Assembly: GCA_036387315.1 (NCBI GenBank) | Contig: DASVTY010000094.1 | Coordinates: 1 to 64,000, forward strand | Source of the DNA: JALZCH01 sp036387315 | GTDB lineage: Bacteria > Acidobacteriota > Blastocatellia > Pyrinomonadales > Pyrinomonadaceae | Length of the DNA stretch: 64,000 nucleotides | Direction: 5' to 3' | In this document: positions 36,171 through 44,537 of the stretch, one piece after another | How the letters are laid out: each line of letters opens with the position of its first letter | Numbering within the stretch: position 1 is the stretch's first letter | Program-made: the position numbers and the translations under genes | Notes under the pieces: model-generated | What the model was told of the DNA's origin: nothing | The model's database searches: none | The model's input: only the letters and a program-made list of their open reading frames with translations

Positions 36171-36746
36171 TCATTTACTTAACTGCAAAATTTTCTCAGC
36201 GATTGTTTCGGGCGAATCGTGTTCGGTGATTTCGATTCGCAAATCCGATTCGGCGTAGATTTTTTCTCGTTTATTAAAGAGCTTGCGCGCTTCTGTTTTT
36301 TTTGTTGCCAGCGGTCGCGCCGCGTTTTCTTTTTTGATTCGCGCCCAGCACAGCTCAAACGGCGCGTCGAGCCAAACGCTCGCAAAACCGGAATCGCGCG
36401 CGGCTTGGCGGTTTTCTTCAATCGTCCACGCGCCGCCGCCGAGCGCGACGACGCGAATTGTTTTGCCCGCCAAAACTTCACGCAGCGCGGCGGTTTCGAT
36501 TTCACGAAAAACCGTTTCGCCGAATTTTTCAAACAACTCGGCGATTGATTTGCGTTCTGTTGTTTCGATGATTTCGTCCAAATCAACCCACTGACAATTA
36601 AGTTTTTCAGCCAGTACCGCCGCGACGGAAGTTTTGCCCGCGCCCATAAATCCGAGAAACACTACGCCCGGAAAATTCGTTTTACTTTTGCCGGATTTAG
36701 TTTTCGGTGCGGGAGTTTTTTTGCCGGATGATGTTTTTGTTTTCAT
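36171..36746 (-). CDS. aroK: Shikimate kinase
   Basis: Shikimate kinase phosphorylates shikimate in aromatic amino acid synthesis. The P-loop is GFMGAGKTS (about 32-40), the substrate-binding DLDEIIE (Asp in VDLDEI), the GGG loop in ALGGGAW and the adenine-contacting RPLA are all present. A basic, low-complexity N-terminal extension of about 25 residues (SGKKTPAPKTKSGKSK) is not needed for the fold and is unusual. The start is ATG 36746. It is divergent from dxs. Confidence 0.93.
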   Translation of the reverse strand: MKTKTSSGKKTPAPKTKSGKSKTNFPGVVFLGFMGAGKTSVAAVLAEKLNCQWVDLDEIIETTERKSIAELFEKFGETVFREIETAALREVLAGKTIRVVALGGGAWTIEENRQAARDSGFASVWLDAPFELCWARIKKENAARPLATKKTEARKLFNKREKIYAESDLRIEITEHDSPETIAEKILQLSK

Positions 36747-36775
36747 TTGAAACGCTCAAAATAACTCTCTTACAT
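36747..36775 (+). promoter_or_regulatory. Candidate promoter for dxs
   Basis: TTGAAA (36747-36752) and TTACAT (36770-36775) are separated by exactly 17 nt and lie about 52 nt ahead of the dxs start. The match is partial. Confidence 0.4.
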
Positions 36776-36827
36776 TTACCATTTTTCACAAGCGCGTTAA
36801 AATGTCGTTTGGTCACGACGATTATTT

Positions 36828-38774
36828 ATGGAATTTTTACCCGAAATCAACTCGCCCTCGGATTTACGCAAATTACCGTCAGAAAAATTGCAGCAAGTCG
36901 CCGACGAAGTGCGGCAGCATATTTTGGAAACAACGTCGCGCGTCGGCGGTCACACAGGCGCATCGCTCGGCGCGGTCGAGATTGGCGTTGCTTTGCATTA
37001 CGCTTTTGAGACGCCGCAAGACCGCGTTGTCTGGGATGTCGGGCATCAAGCCTACGCGCATAAGATTTTAACCGGACGCCGCGATAAACTGCACACCATT
37101 AAACAATACGGCGGAATTTCCGGTTTCTTGCGCCGCGAAGAATCGGAGTTTGACACTTTCGGCGCGGGACACGCCTCGACTTCGCTTTCCGCCGCGCTCG
37201 GAATGGCTGTCGCGCGTGATAAAAAAGGCGAGAATCATCACGTCGTCGCAATTATCGGAGATTCATCTCTCGCGGGCGGAATGGCGATGGAAGCCATCAA
37301 TCAAGCAGGGCATTTAAAATCGCGTTTGATCGTGATTTTGAACGACAACGGGATGTCTATCGCTCCGGCGGTCGGTGCTTGGGCGCGATATTTAAACCGC
37401 ATCAAAGAAGCGCAGAATTATCATTGGCTGAAAGAAGAAATCGGCGACACTCTGGAAGCCGTTCCGGGCGTCGGACATAGCTTGCGGCGTGCGGCGAAAA
37501 CTTTTAAAGATGCGATTGCGGCAGCCGTTTTGCCGGGGGCGCTCGTCAGCGAGCTTGGTTTCAGATACATCGGTTATGTTGACGGTCACAATGTTCCGGC
37601 TCTGGTCAAAGCTCTCGAAGAAGCCAAAAATATTGATGACGCTCCGGTCATTGTTCATTGTTTGACGACCAAAGGCAAAGGCTTTCCGAATCCCGAAAAA
37701 AATTATTACGCTTATCACGCGACCGGACCTTTTGATATTAAAACCGGAAAAGCACCCGTCTCATCAAAAACAACTCCGCCTTCGTACACGGCAGTTTTCG
37801 GAAACGCCTTGTGCGAATTGATGGCAAAAGACAAATCAATCGTCGCTTTGACCGCCGCGATGCCCGACGGAACCGGAATTGATAAAGTTTTGGAGAAGTT
37901 TCCCGAACGCGCTTTCGATGTCGGAATTGCCGAAGAACACGCCGTCACGTTTTGCGCAGGAATGGCTTGCGAAGGTTTAAAACCCGTTGCGGCGATTTAT
38001 TCGACCTTTTTGCAGCGCGCATTTGATCAGGTGATTCATGATGTTTGCCTGCAAAATTTGAACGTCACATTCTGTATGGACAGAGCCGGTATCGTAGGCG
38101 GCGACGGTCCGACTCATCACGGGCTTTTGGACATCGCTTATCTGCGCGGTTATCCGAACATCATTTTGGGCGCGCCGAAGGACGAGCGCGAATTACGCGA
38201 TATGCTGTTGACAGCGATTGAACATCCGGCGCCCGCCGCACTGCGTTATCCGCGCGGCAACGGCGTCGGCGTTGACATTTCGCGCGCGCCGGAGCTGCTT
38301 GAAATCGGCAAAGCCGAGATTCTGCGCGATGCAGACGGCGACGCGGCAATTCTGGCTTTGGGTTCGATGGTTTATCCCGCGCTTGAAGCCGCGGATAATC
38401 TGGAAAAAGACGGAATCGAAGCGACGGTCGTTAACGCTCGCTGGGCAAAACCGCTCGACGAAGATTTGATTTTGTCTCTGGCGCAGGAAAAGCGCGTGAT
38501 TTTCACAGTCGAAGAAGCGTATCTGGCGGGCGGATTCGGTTCGGCAGTGCTTGAGCTTTTGGAACAAAACGGATTGCAAACCGCAGTTAAGGTCGTGCGA
38601 ATCGGCGTTCCCGATAAAATTATCACGCACGGCGACGCCAATTTGCTGCTTGCCAAATACGGTTTGGACGCCGACGGAATTTACACTAAAGTTAAAGAAA
38701 CAATAGAGGCGATGCATTCCAGCGCCTTCAATTCTCCGAAAGTTCAAAGCATCAGAGCTAAAAAGGTTTCATAA
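36828..38774 (+). CDS. dxs: 1-deoxy-D-xylulose-5-phosphate synthase
   Basis: The thiamine-diphosphate enzyme that starts the MEP isoprenoid pathway from pyruvate and glyceraldehyde-3-phosphate. It has an N-terminal domain with VGHQAYAHKIL and the TPP-binding GDSSLAGGMAMEAIN...NDNGMSIAP. The pyrimidine-binding domain has DVGIAEEHAVTFCAGMA (catalytic Glu) and DRAGIVGGDGPTHHG. The transketolase C-terminal domain is present. The length (648 aa) is full. ATG 36828 gives MEFLPEINSPSDLRKL, as in homologues. It is followed by the DsbA gene 15 nt later. Confidence 0.96.
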   Translation: MEFLPEINSPSDLRKLPSEKLQQVADEVRQHILETTSRVGGHTGASLGAVEIGVALHYAFETPQDRVVWDVGHQAYAHKILTGRRDKLHTIKQYGGISGFLRREESEFDTFGAGHASTSLSAALGMAVARDKKGENHHVVAIIGDSSLAGGMAMEAINQAGHLKSRLIVILNDNGMSIAPAVGAWARYLNRIKEAQNYHWLKEEIGDTLEAVPGVGHSLRRAAKTFKDAIAAAVLPGALVSELGFRYIGYVDGHNVPALVKALEEAKNIDDAPVIVHCLTTKGKGFPNPEKNYYAYHATGPFDIKTGKAPVSSKTTPPSYTAVFGNALCELMAKDKSIVALTAAMPDGTGIDKVLEKFPERAFDVGIAEEHAVTFCAGMACEGLKPVAAIYSTFLQRAFDQVIHDVCLQNLNVTFCMDRAGIVGGDGPTHHGLLDIAYLRGYPNIILGAPKDERELRDMLLTAIEHPAPAALRYPRGNGVGVDISRAPELLEIGKAEILRDADGDAAILALGSMVYPALEAADNLEKDGIEATVVNARWAKPLDEDLILSLAQEKRVIFTVEEAYLAGGFGSAVLELLEQNGLQTAVKVVRIGVPDKIITHGDANLLLAKYGLDADGIYTKVKETIEAMHSSAFNSPKVQSIRAKKVS

Positions 38775-38789
38775 AACGAATTACGAAAA

Positions 38790-39506
38790 ATGAAGAAAAA
38801 TCAAAGTAAATTACCCCTAACTATTATTGGTTTGGTCGCAGTCGTTGCGATTATCGGCACGTTACTTTTCCTACGCAGCGGAGCGAAACCGCCGACCCCG
38901 TTGAAAAACGGCAATACGACTCAGGCGAACAAAGCCCCGAAAGATAGCAACGCTTTGGCAAACGCTTCGCCGGGCGCGCAGCCCGCTTGGGCAAAAGGTC
39001 CGGCAACTGCTCCAATCGTAATCGAAGAATTCGCCGATTTCGAATGCCCGTCGTGCGCCGGTTTCGAACCTGTTATCCGCCAGATTAAAACGATTTACGG
39101 CGATAAAGTGCGCGTTATTTTCCGTCATTACCCGCTGACGCAGATTCACCAGAAAGCCTACGACGCGGCGCGCGCGACGGAAGCCGCCGGAATGCAAAAC
39201 AAGTTCTGGGAAATGCACGATTTGCTTTACGACAAACAAAAAAGCTGGACGACTTCCGGCGATCATCGCGCCGAATTTGCCAATTATGCTCAGCAAATCG
39301 GGCTGGATGTGGAGAGATTTAAAACCGATATGCTCGGAATGGTGACGGCGCAGCGCGTTGACGCGGACAAAAAACGCGGCGATTCAGTTCGCATTGCGTC
39401 AACGCCTTCGGCTTTCTTAAACGGTCGCCCGCTCGATTTCACAACCGAAATGTCGAACACTGACGCTCTGCGGCGCGTTGTCGAAAGCGCTTTGCAAGGC
39501 AAATAA
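38790..39506 (+). CDS. Membrane-anchored DsbA-like thiol oxidoreductase
   Basis: A 238-aa protein with one N-terminal membrane helix (about 10-29) and a spacer rich in Ala/Asn/Pro. A DsbA/thioredoxin-fold domain follows with active site CPSC (Cys86, Cys89, in FADFECPSCAGF) and cis-Pro loop ASTPSAF. The fold is oriented to the periplasm. DsbA-type proteins donate disulfides to secreted proteins. Downstream lies VKOR, which can recharge DsbA in organisms lacking DsbB, so the two probably form one oxidative pathway. The spacer to VKOR contains a long inverted repeat. Confidence 0.9.
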   Translation: MKKNQSKLPLTIIGLVAVVAIIGTLLFLRSGAKPPTPLKNGNTTQANKAPKDSNALANASPGAQPAWAKGPATAPIVIEEFADFECPSCAGFEPVIRQIKTIYGDKVRVIFRHYPLTQIHQKAYDAARATEAAGMQNKFWEMHDLLYDKQKSWTTSGDHRAEFANYAQQIGLDVERFKTDMLGMVTAQRVDADKKRGDSVRIASTPSAFLNGRPLDFTTEMSNTDALRRVVESALQGK

Positions 39507-39513
39507 AACAGTC

Positions 39514-39647
39514 TGAGAGTCTGGAGAGTCCAGAGGGTCGAGAGTCAAAAGTAATTTAAATTGAAATAAAAATTCATTTTGACTCACGACTCACGACTCC
39601 AGACTCTCCAGACTTTTAAAAGTCTGGAGTCGTGAGTCAAAATGAAT
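39514..39647. promoter_or_regulatory. Long inverted repeat covering the VKOR start codon
   Basis: Between the DsbA and VKOR genes lie several GTCTGGAG/GACTCACGACTC-type units in both orientations. Two exclusive pairings exist: 39572-39592 with 39627-39647 (21 bp, perfect), which buries the VKOR ATG at 39642-39644, or 39588-39605 with 39621-39638 (18 bp, perfect), which leaves it free. A third pairing joins 39518-39528 with 39604-39614. The sequence shows the pairings; a regulatory role is inferred. Confidence 0.55.
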
Positions 39648-40103
39648 GCTGACGAAAATTTAGAATCGAAAAACGCCGACAAAATTCAGATTTTGCCGCT
39701 CGTCGCCGCCCTCGTCGCAATTGCGGGGATGATTGATGCAATTTATTTGACCGTTAAACATTACACGGGCGAAAAAGTTCCGTGCAGCGTGACAGGCGGC
39801 TGCGAAACCGTTTTGTCGAGCCTATACTCCGAAATCGGCGGAATTCCGCTCGCATTGTTCGGCGCTTTGGCTTATTTCACGGTTTTTTCTCTCGCCACGC
39901 TCTCCGCTTTCGGCGACGACCGAATGTGGAAAATCCTGAGCGTCGTCGTCGCGCTGATGGCTGTTTTTTCTCTCTGGCTCCTTTATTTGCAGGCGTTTGT
40001 AATCGGCGCGTTTTGCCAATTCTGTCTGCTTTCCGCCGGAACGACTTTTACGCTGTTCCTGCTCGTTATCATCAGGCAATTTCTCCCGAAAAAATTGAGT
40101 TGA
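39642..40103 (+). CDS. Vitamin K epoxide reductase family protein (VKOR)
   Basis: A 153-aa membrane protein with four helices. The first lies at about 19-37. The loop cysteines are C48 and C54 (VPCSVTGGCETV), and the active-site CxxC is C125-Q-F-C128 (GAFCQFCLL). There is also the conserved SEIGGIPLALFG. Bacterial VKOR reoxidises DsbA-like proteins using quinones. There is no fused thioredoxin domain; the DsbA gene upstream supplies that function. ATG 39642 is chosen by the ORF and the following conserved helix. Confidence 0.93.
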   Translation: MNADENLESKNADKIQILPLVAALVAIAGMIDAIYLTVKHYTGEKVPCSVTGGCETVLSSLYSEIGGIPLALFGALAYFTVFSLATLSAFGDDRMWKILSVVVALMAVFSLWLLYLQAFVIGAFCQFCLLSAGTTFTLFLLVIIRQFLPKKLS

Positions 40104-40279
40104 TGTTAACTTAAACCAACCTTCAAGAAATTATATTTAATGCAGAGACGCTGAGTTTATAAAAGAGAAATTAATCTTGTTCCAATCTTTTGGTTTTTCT
40201 TCGCGTTTTTATTGTAAATTTCCAAAGAACGGTTTAAGTTAAATAAAACACAATACTTTTGCCTGAAGGGGAAATTGCT

Positions 40280-43126
40280 ATGAAAATCAATCGCGCGGCG
40301 ATTTTGCTAATCGCTTTCTCTCTGCTTTTACCTTTTGCGAGTTTCGCTCAAAAAACGAACAATCAAAATTCAATGAATCCGAGTGTCAATTACGAAGAAT
40401 TTCGTTTACCGAACGGTTTGCGCGTTATTATGCACGTTGACAAATCAACGCCGATTGTCACGACGAACGTTTGGTATCACGTCGGCTCGAAAAATGAAGT
40501 GGCTGGTCGCACGGGCTTCGCTCACTTATTCGAGCATATGATGTTTCAAGGCTCGAAACATCACGATAAAGATTATTTCGCTCCCTTGCAGGAAGCCGGC
40601 GGAAGCCTCAACGGCTCGACAAACGCCGACCGGACGAATTACTGGGAAGTCGTGCCGTCGAATTTCCTCGAAACAGCGCTCTGGCTCGAATCCGACCGGA
40701 TGGCTTATTTGACCGAGGCGATGACGATGGAAAAACTCAACAACCAGCGCGATGTCGTCAAAAACGAAAAACGCCAGAATTACGATAACCGCCCGTACGG
40801 TACGGTCGGCGCGCGCATTGCAGAAATAATGTATCCGAAAGGTCATCCGTATAGCTGGCTGACAATCGGTTCGCTCGATGATTTGACCGCAGCTTCGATG
40901 GAAGACGTTAAAGGTTTTTTCCGCGAATATTACGTGCCGAACAACGCCGTTCTCGCCATCGCCGGAGATTTCGATCCGAAAGAAGCGAGAAAATTGGTTG
41001 AAAAATACTTTGCTCCGATTCCGAAAGGCGCGGACATTAAACGACCGAATCCGGCGGCTCCGAGATTCGACAAAGAAATCAGAACCGGAATGGAAGATTC
41101 GGTTCAGTTGCCGCGTCTTTATATGGCTTGGCACACAGTTCCGCAATACACACCGGACGAAGCCGCGCTCGATATGCTCGGTACGATTCTTTCGAGCGGC
41201 AGAGGCTCGCGTCTGCAATCGAATCTGATTTACGCCAAGCAAATCGCGCAGGATGTCGGGGCGGGGAACAACTCGCGCGAAATTGCCGGACAGTTTCAAA
41301 TATCTTCCACCGCACGACCGGGCAAATCGCTCGAAGAAATCGAGCGCGAGATAAATGCAGAAATCGAGCGCCTTAAAAAAGAGCCGCCGACGGCTGAAGA
41401 AATGGAACGCGCTCTGAATGCGAGAGAATCCGGTTTTATTTACAATCTGCAAACCGTCGGAGGATTTGGCGGCAAAGCCGACCAGCTTAATTCCTACGCG
41501 ACGTTTGTCGGCAAACCCGATTTCTTCGGCGAAGATTTGGCGCGTTATCGCAAAGTCACGCCCGCAGACATTACGCGCGTGGCGAACGCTTATTTAACCG
41601 ACAAACGGCTTGTTTTTACCGTCACGCCGCGTCCGAGAGATAAAGCAGCGCAATCGGTCGCTCAATCCGAAGTCAACAAACCAACTTCGGTTTCCGAAAA
41701 GAAGGAAAAGAAAGCTGAACCGGACACTTCAAAGCTCGGCGGTTTGTATGTTCCTCCGAAACCGACAGTCAATCCGAAATTCTCTTTGCCGCGTGTCGAG
41801 CGTCAAAAATTATCAAACGGTTTGGAAGTTTTGCTGGTACGTCAAAACGAGCTTCCGATTGTGACGATGAATCTCGTTTTTAAATCCGGCGCGACCGCCG
41901 ACCCGAGCGGAAAAGCAGGTTTGGCTGGGATGACGGCATCTTTGCTCGACGACGGAACGAAAACTCGAAATGCAACGGAAATCGCCAATCAGATACAGGC
42001 AATCGGCGCGCGTTTCGGAACAGGTTCGGGCTGGGATTCTTCGTCGGTTTCAATGCTGACTTTGACGAAAAATTTTGATCGCGCGCTCGATATTTACTCG
42101 GATGTCGTGACAAATCCGGTTTTCCCGGATCAAGAAGTCGAGAACTTTAAACGACGAATGCTCGTCGGTTTGATCCAGCAAAAAGACAATCCGAACGCCA
42201 TTGCCAGCATCGCTTATTCGACCGTGCTTTACGGCAAAAATCATCCTTACGGCTCATCGCCGAACGAAGCGACCGTCAAAGCAATCGCGCAGTCGGATAT
42301 TCAACGTTTCTACGAAACTTTTTATCGCCCGAACAATGCGGCTTTGATCGTCGTCGGCGATGTAACGCCAACCGAATTGCTGCCGAAACTGGAAAAGGCG
42401 TTTGCCAATTGGAAACCCGCCGAGGTTCCGGCTGTTTCCGCTCCGGCGGTGGCTGCCCGCGAAAAGGCGGCGATTTATATCGTTGATAAACCGGGCGCGG
42501 CACAGTCGGTAATTTCAATCGGGCAAATCGGCGTTCCGCGCACAACAGAAGATTTCTTTGCTTTACAGGTAATGAATTCATTGCTCGGCGGGCAATTCAC
42601 GTCGCGCATCAATATGAATCTGCGCGAAGAAAAAGGCTACACTTACGGCGCCAGAACCGGCTTTGACTGGCGGCGCGGCGCGGGACCGTTTTCGGCTTCG
42701 GCTGGTGTGCAAACATCCGTCACAAAAGAATCGGTCGCCGAATTTTTGAAAGAACTGCGCGGAATTCGCGGTGAGATTCCCGTCACCGCGAAAGAACTCG
42801 AATACAACAAACAAAGCCTGATTCGACGTTTTCCCGCAAGTTTCGAGACCGTTGATCAAATCGCCGGACAGCTTTCCAACGCGGTGATTTACAATTTGCC
42901 TGACACTTATTTCAACGATTACATCTCGCGAATCAATTCGATTACGGTTGAAGATATCAATCGCGTCGCAAACAAATATCTCGACCCGTCACGAATGGCA
43001 ATCGTGATTGTCGGCGACCGCAAATTGATTGAGCCGGGACTCAGAGAATTACAGGATGTCGGCACAACAATCACTTTCCTCGACACCGAAGGAAACCCGG
43101 CAACCGTCGCAACAAACAATCAATAA
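40280..43126 (+). CDS. M16-family zinc peptidase, two-domain, secreted
   Basis: A 948-aa pitrilysin-type peptidase in one chain. A signal peptide (KINRAAILLIAFSLLLPFASFAQ) is followed by an active N-terminal half with the inverted zinc motif HLFEH (His82, Glu85, His86) and distal Glu in the NQRDVVKNEKRQ region. The C-terminal half has the same fold but lacks HxxEH (GKAGLAGMTASLLDDGT), as in the inactive subunit of processing peptidases. The linker (about 450-500) is Lys/Pro-rich. ATG 40280 is preferred over 40259, since GAAGGGGA lies 8 nt upstream. It is probably periplasmic and degrades oligopeptides. Confidence 0.92.
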   Translation: MKINRAAILLIAFSLLLPFASFAQKTNNQNSMNPSVNYEEFRLPNGLRVIMHVDKSTPIVTTNVWYHVGSKNEVAGRTGFAHLFEHMMFQGSKHHDKDYFAPLQEAGGSLNGSTNADRTNYWEVVPSNFLETALWLESDRMAYLTEAMTMEKLNNQRDVVKNEKRQNYDNRPYGTVGARIAEIMYPKGHPYSWLTIGSLDDLTAASMEDVKGFFREYYVPNNAVLAIAGDFDPKEARKLVEKYFAPIPKGADIKRPNPAAPRFDKEIRTGMEDSVQLPRLYMAWHTVPQYTPDEAALDMLGTILSSGRGSRLQSNLIYAKQIAQDVGAGNNSREIAGQFQISSTARPGKSLEEIEREINAEIERLKKEPPTAEEMERALNARESGFIYNLQTVGGFGGKADQLNSYATFVGKPDFFGEDLARYRKVTPADITRVANAYLTDKRLVFTVTPRPRDKAAQSVAQSEVNKPTSVSEKKEKKAEPDTSKLGGLYVPPKPTVNPKFSLPRVERQKLSNGLEVLLVRQNELPIVTMNLVFKSGATADPSGKAGLAGMTASLLDDGTKTRNATEIANQIQAIGARFGTGSGWDSSSVSMLTLTKNFDRALDIYSDVVTNPVFPDQEVENFKRRMLVGLIQQKDNPNAIASIAYSTVLYGKNHPYGSSPNEATVKAIAQSDIQRFYETFYRPNNAALIVVGDVTPTELLPKLEKAFANWKPAEVPAVSAPAVAAREKAAIYIVDKPGAAQSVISIGQIGVPRTTEDFFALQVMNSLLGGQFTSRINMNLREEKGYTYGARTGFDWRRGAGPFSASAGVQTSVTKESVAEFLKELRGIRGEIPVTAKELEYNKQSLIRRFPASFETVDQIAGQLSNAVIYNLPDTYFNDYISRINSITVEDINRVANKYLDPSRMAIVIVGDRKLIEPGLRELQDVGTTITFLDTEGNPATVATNNQ

Positions 43127-43148
43127 TTTCGGTGAAAAACCGCGAAAT

Positions 43149-43184
43149 AAAAAGAGCAAGGTTTCTGTAAACCTTGCTCTTTTT
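43149..43184 (+). terminator. Rho-independent terminator after the M16 peptidase gene
   Basis: Perfect 16-bp arms (43149-43164 and 43169-43184) with a 4-nt loop, GC core GCAAGG/CCTTGC, then TTTTTT. It lies 22 nt after the stop. Confidence 0.9.
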
Positions 43185-43237
43185 TCGTGAAAGATTTTTT
43201 TGAATAAATTTCTCTTTGTGCGGATACGTTATTGTGA

Positions 43238-43756
43238 GTGACGGTTATGGACGACACAGCGGCGATTGAAAAATGCTTGGAAGGTGAAAAAGATGCATTT
43301 CGATTTCTCGTTGAGCGCTATCAATCGCAAGCCGCCGTCCACGCCGTCGCCATATTCGGAAACAGAGATGACGCTCTGGATGCCGTGCAGGAAGCATTTG
43401 TTGATGCTTATCAGGCTTTGAAAAATTTTGATCGGTCGCGGCGTTTTTATCCGTGGTTTTATGTTTTGCTCCGAAATCGCTGTTTCAAATTGATGGCGAA
43501 ATCGAGGAAAACGGAAAGCATTGAAGAAACCGAAATCCTCGCGCCGCAGCCGAATTTGCCGTATGAAGAAAGACTCGCGCTCGAAACGGCTTTGCTCGCT
43601 TTATCGGCGGAAGACCGCGAAATAATCATTTTGAAATATCTGGACGGGCTTTCTTACGACGAAATCGCCGAACATTTACAGATTCCGAAAGGAACCGTGA
43701 TGAGCCGACTCTTTTATGCGCGCAGACAGTTGCAGGCGCGATTAACCGGAAAGTAA
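43238..43756 (+). CDS. ECF-type RNA polymerase sigma factor
   Basis: A group IV sigma factor of about 172 aa. Region 2 contains DAFRFLVERYQSQAAVHAVAIFGNRDDALDAVQEAFVDAYQAL, the RpoE-type -10 helix. Region 4 has LALETALLALSAEDREIIILKYLDGLSYDEIAEHLQIPKGTVMSRLFYARRQLQARL. GTG 43238 or ATG 43247 may be the start; neither has a clear ribosome site. It is followed by a zinc-binding anti-sigma gene 10 nt later, a classic ECF operon. Confidence 0.92.
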   Translation: MTVMDDTAAIEKCLEGEKDAFRFLVERYQSQAAVHAVAIFGNRDDALDAVQEAFVDAYQALKNFDRSRRFYPWFYVLLRNRCFKLMAKSRKTESIEETEILAPQPNLPYEERLALETALLALSAEDREIIILKYLDGLSYDEIAEHLQIPKGTVMSRLFYARRQLQARLTGK

Positions 43757-43766
43757 TGGGAGAAGT

Positions 43767-44198
43767 ATGAGCGAAATCGAATGCAAAGATGCGATTATTT
43801 CAGCAATATCTGAATTTGACGGCGAAAAGCCGTTGCTTTCTTCAGAACAGGTAAATATGCACCTGGCTGTTTGTGAAAATTGCCGTCAGGAAATCGAGCA
43901 GTTGCAAACGACGGTCGGATTGCTGCAAATGCAGGCGCGGCGCGAGCAGCCGGCTGATTTGTGGCGTTTAATTGAAAAACGGATTGAATCACAGCAGAAA
44001 ATTGCGCCGCAAACAAATTGGAAAACATTTGCGCTATTAGGAGCGATGCTGGTCGCTTACAAACTGGTTGAAATGCTTGCGCCACAGGAATTCGGTTTCT
44101 TGTTCAAGCTAGTGCCGTTAATTTTTGTCGTCGGTTTGTTCGGTTTTCTCAACGAAAATCCATTCAAAATTAACACCCGATTAACTTTGGAGAGGTAG
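43767..44198 (+). CDS. Anti-sigma factor with zinc-binding domain
   Basis: A 143-aa membrane protein. The N-terminal zinc-binding anti-sigma (ZAS) domain carries HLAVCENCRQEI (His-x3-Cys-x2-Cys), which binds the sigma factor of the preceding gene. Two membrane helices follow (about 90-110 and 112-130), so the domain faces the cytoplasm. GGGAGAAG sits 6 nt ahead of ATG 43767. The signal that releases the sigma factor is unknown. It is followed by a small membrane gene and a secreted hydrolase in the same operon. Confidence 0.88.
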   Translation: MSEIECKDAIISAISEFDGEKPLLSSEQVNMHLAVCENCRQEIEQLQTTVGLLQMQARREQPADLWRLIEKRIESQQKIAPQTNWKTFALLGAMLVAYKLVEMLAPQEFGFLFKLVPLIFVVGLFGFLNENPFKINTRLTLER

Positions 44199-44203
44199 TA
44201 ATT

Positions 44204-44515
44204 ATGAACAATGAAACGCAGGATTATGTCGTTCTAGGACAGAAATACGCTTACGCTACAGTTTCGCTGGTTTTGGGTATTTCCTGTTTTGTCAGTCTTT
44301 TAGGACTGGAAAAGGCGATTCTGGCAATTGCTTTCGGCTGGCTTGCTCTGCGCGCGACGCCCGCCCCGAAGCTCAAAGAACATCGTTCGTGGGCGAAAGC
44401 CGGAATGATTTTGGGCGTTCTGCCTTTTATCATTCTGCCGATTATTATCTTTTTAAATTTTGACCGCTTGCGCGAATTCATCGAGCTTCTCGAAAAAATG
44501 AACGGCGGAAGATAA
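44204..44515 (+). CDS. Small DUF4190-like membrane protein
   Basis: A 103-aa protein with two membrane helices (about 20-45 and 65-88) joined by a basic loop (APKLKEHRSWAKAGM). This matches the DUF4190-like pattern in Gram-positive and acidobacterial proteins. It begins 6 nt after the anti-sigma gene and is likely part of the ECF operon. No function is known. Confidence 0.75.
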   Translation: MNNETQDYVVLGQKYAYATVSLVLGISCFVSLLGLEKAILAIAFGWLALRATPAPKLKEHRSWAKAGMILGVLPFIILPIIIFLNFDRLREFIELLEKMNGGR

Positions 44516-44537
44516 TTCGCCAAAGAAAAGGAAAAAT

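Noticed and set aside
39514..39647. CRISPR-like repeats between the DsbA and VKOR genes
   Set aside because: Units are arranged mainly as inverted copies with no regular spacers.
40138..40160. Half of a CAGAGACGCTGAG-type repeat ahead of the M16 gene
   Set aside because: No inverted partner arm could be found nearby, so it is left out of the repeat set.
40526..41452. 308-codon antisense frame within the M16 peptidase gene
   Set aside because: It lies fully inside a gene with complete catalytic motifs; its Arg/Phe-rich translation is typical of a reflected frame.
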